In this document: piece after piece, positions 63,598 through 64,000 of the stretch
Layout: the number at the start of each line of letters is the position of its first letter
Numbering within the stretch: position 1 is the first letter of the stretch
Source of the DNA: Phytohabitans houttuyneae
Lineage (GTDB): Bacteria; Actinomycetota; Actinomycetes; Mycobacteriales; Micromonosporaceae
DNA: 64,000 nucleotides
Reading direction: 5' to 3'
Assembly (NCBI RefSeq): GCF_011764425.1
Contig: NZ_BLPF01000002.1
Location: 930,997-994,996, forward strand
Notes under the pieces: model-generated
Database searches by the model: none
Told to the model about the DNA's origin: nothing
Seen by the model: the letters and a program-made list of their open reading frames with translations, nothing else
Position numbers and translations under genes: made by a program

Positions 63598-64000
63598 GTG
63601 AGAATTAGGTCCCTGGTTGGGCCGCTGCTGTTACTGGTGACCGCACTCGTCGCGCCCGCCGGTGCCGCGCACGCGGCGGGCCCGGTCATGTACCCGCGCG
63701 GCATCGGCGCGGACTTCGGCCCGGACGTCACCGCCCTCGGCGTGACGGTGCGCGGCGGCGACGACCCGGCCGGGCTGCGCACCGGCACGCTGGACGGCCG
63801 GACGTACTGGCAGACCCAGGTCGCCGCGGGCACCTCGTACGTCGGCGTCACCCCCGACGCCGGCTACGCCTCGAGCGTGGCCGGCGCGTCGGTCGTCGTG
63901 GTGGTCACCTACCACGACGCCGGCAGCGGGCAGCTGACGCTGCGCACCGCGGCGGGCCAGACGACGGCCGTCGCCGCGCTCGCCGGCACGAACGCCTGGC
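63598..64000 (+). CDS. secreted protein, partial at right edge
   Basis: 134 codons are visible, cut by the window end. GTG 63598 follows CGGAGG. A Sec signal peptide (LVGPLLLLVTALVAPAGAAHA) is followed by beta-rich sequence (GLRTGTLDGRTYWQTQV, VVVVVTYHDAGSGQLTLR). Placed directly after the sugar importer, it is probably a glycoside hydrolase or sugar-binding protein, but the part in view does not show a family. Confidence 0.65.
   Translation, partial: MRIRSLVGPLLLLVTALVAPAGAAHAAGPVMYPRGIGADFGPDVTALGVTVRGGDDPAGLRTGTLDGRTYWQTQVAAGTSYVGVTPDAGYASSVAGASVVVVVTYHDAGSGQLTLRTAAGQTTAVAALAGTNAW

Noticed and set aside
1-64000. tRNA, rRNA, CRISPR or insertion-sequence features
   Set aside because: No cloverleaf-like segments, spacer arrays, transposase genes or terminal-repeat pairs were seen.

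Overview
This window is a very GC-rich chromosomal segment from a filamentous actinomycete. Secreted carbohydrate-active enzymes with CBM2 and ricin-type modules, several SigE-type ECF sigma factors, an AfsR-like SARP regulator, DrrAB-type ABC exporter genes and long intergenic palindromes together suggest Micromonosporaceae. That placement is inference from style; no rRNA or marker gene is present. I saw no tRNA, rRNA, CRISPR array, insertion sequence or prophage.

Layout. 1-8.8 kb: a polyketide-synthase-type ketoreductase running off the left edge, an AarF/ABC1 kinase, a two-gene unit of unknown function (small beta-rich protein plus HEAT-repeat/EF-hand-like protein), an ECF sigma factor, a secreted zinc metalloprotease and a PepSY membrane protein. 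8.9-12.2 kb: a large KAP-type P-loop NTPase with N-terminal peptidoglycan-binding repeats. 12.2-22.9 kb: a catabolic block with an ACAD10/11-like acyl-CoA dehydrogenase divergent from an operon of flavin monooxygenase, ribose/xylose-type ABC importer, acetoacetyl-CoA-synthetase-like ligase, TetR, SDR and phosphotransferase. The gene set resembles the levulinate/4-hydroxyacid (lva) pathway. 23-26 kb: ECF sigma factor, probable membrane-anchored partner and a beta-propeller protein. 26.1-36 kb: an arabinoxylan-degradation cluster (GH62, GH30, GH43, GH127/146-type) with its own LacI regulator, which carries an unexpected integrase-arm-like N-terminus; four copies of a LacI-type operator lie in front of the enzymes. 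36-42.4 kb: large-subunit catalase, unknown proteins, sigma/anti-sigma-like pair and a DoxX-like protein. 42.4-43.3 kb: gene-free, rich in inverted repeats. 43.3-49.6 kb: TetX-like monooxygenase and its divergent TetR, another TetR with paired operators, an MddA-type methyltransferase followed by a hydrolase-glycosyltransferase fusion, and a GH114 lipoprotein. 49.7-55.6 kb: alpha/beta hydrolase, CGNR zinc-finger protein, RidA, HtrA-like protease, DUF4097 protein and a DrrAB-like ABC transporter. 55.6-64 kb: a SARP/AfsR regulator, then a ROK regulator and its sugar ABC importer leading into a secreted protein cut by the right edge.

Seven sites in six genes (AarF, PepSY, KAP NTPase twice, GH62, FAD monooxygenase, CGNR) lose frame by exactly one missing base, nearly always beside a run of G or C. 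Both halves of each protein are otherwise intact, so I read these mainly as sequence undercalls rather than real gene decay; they are entered as frameshifted genes over their full span.
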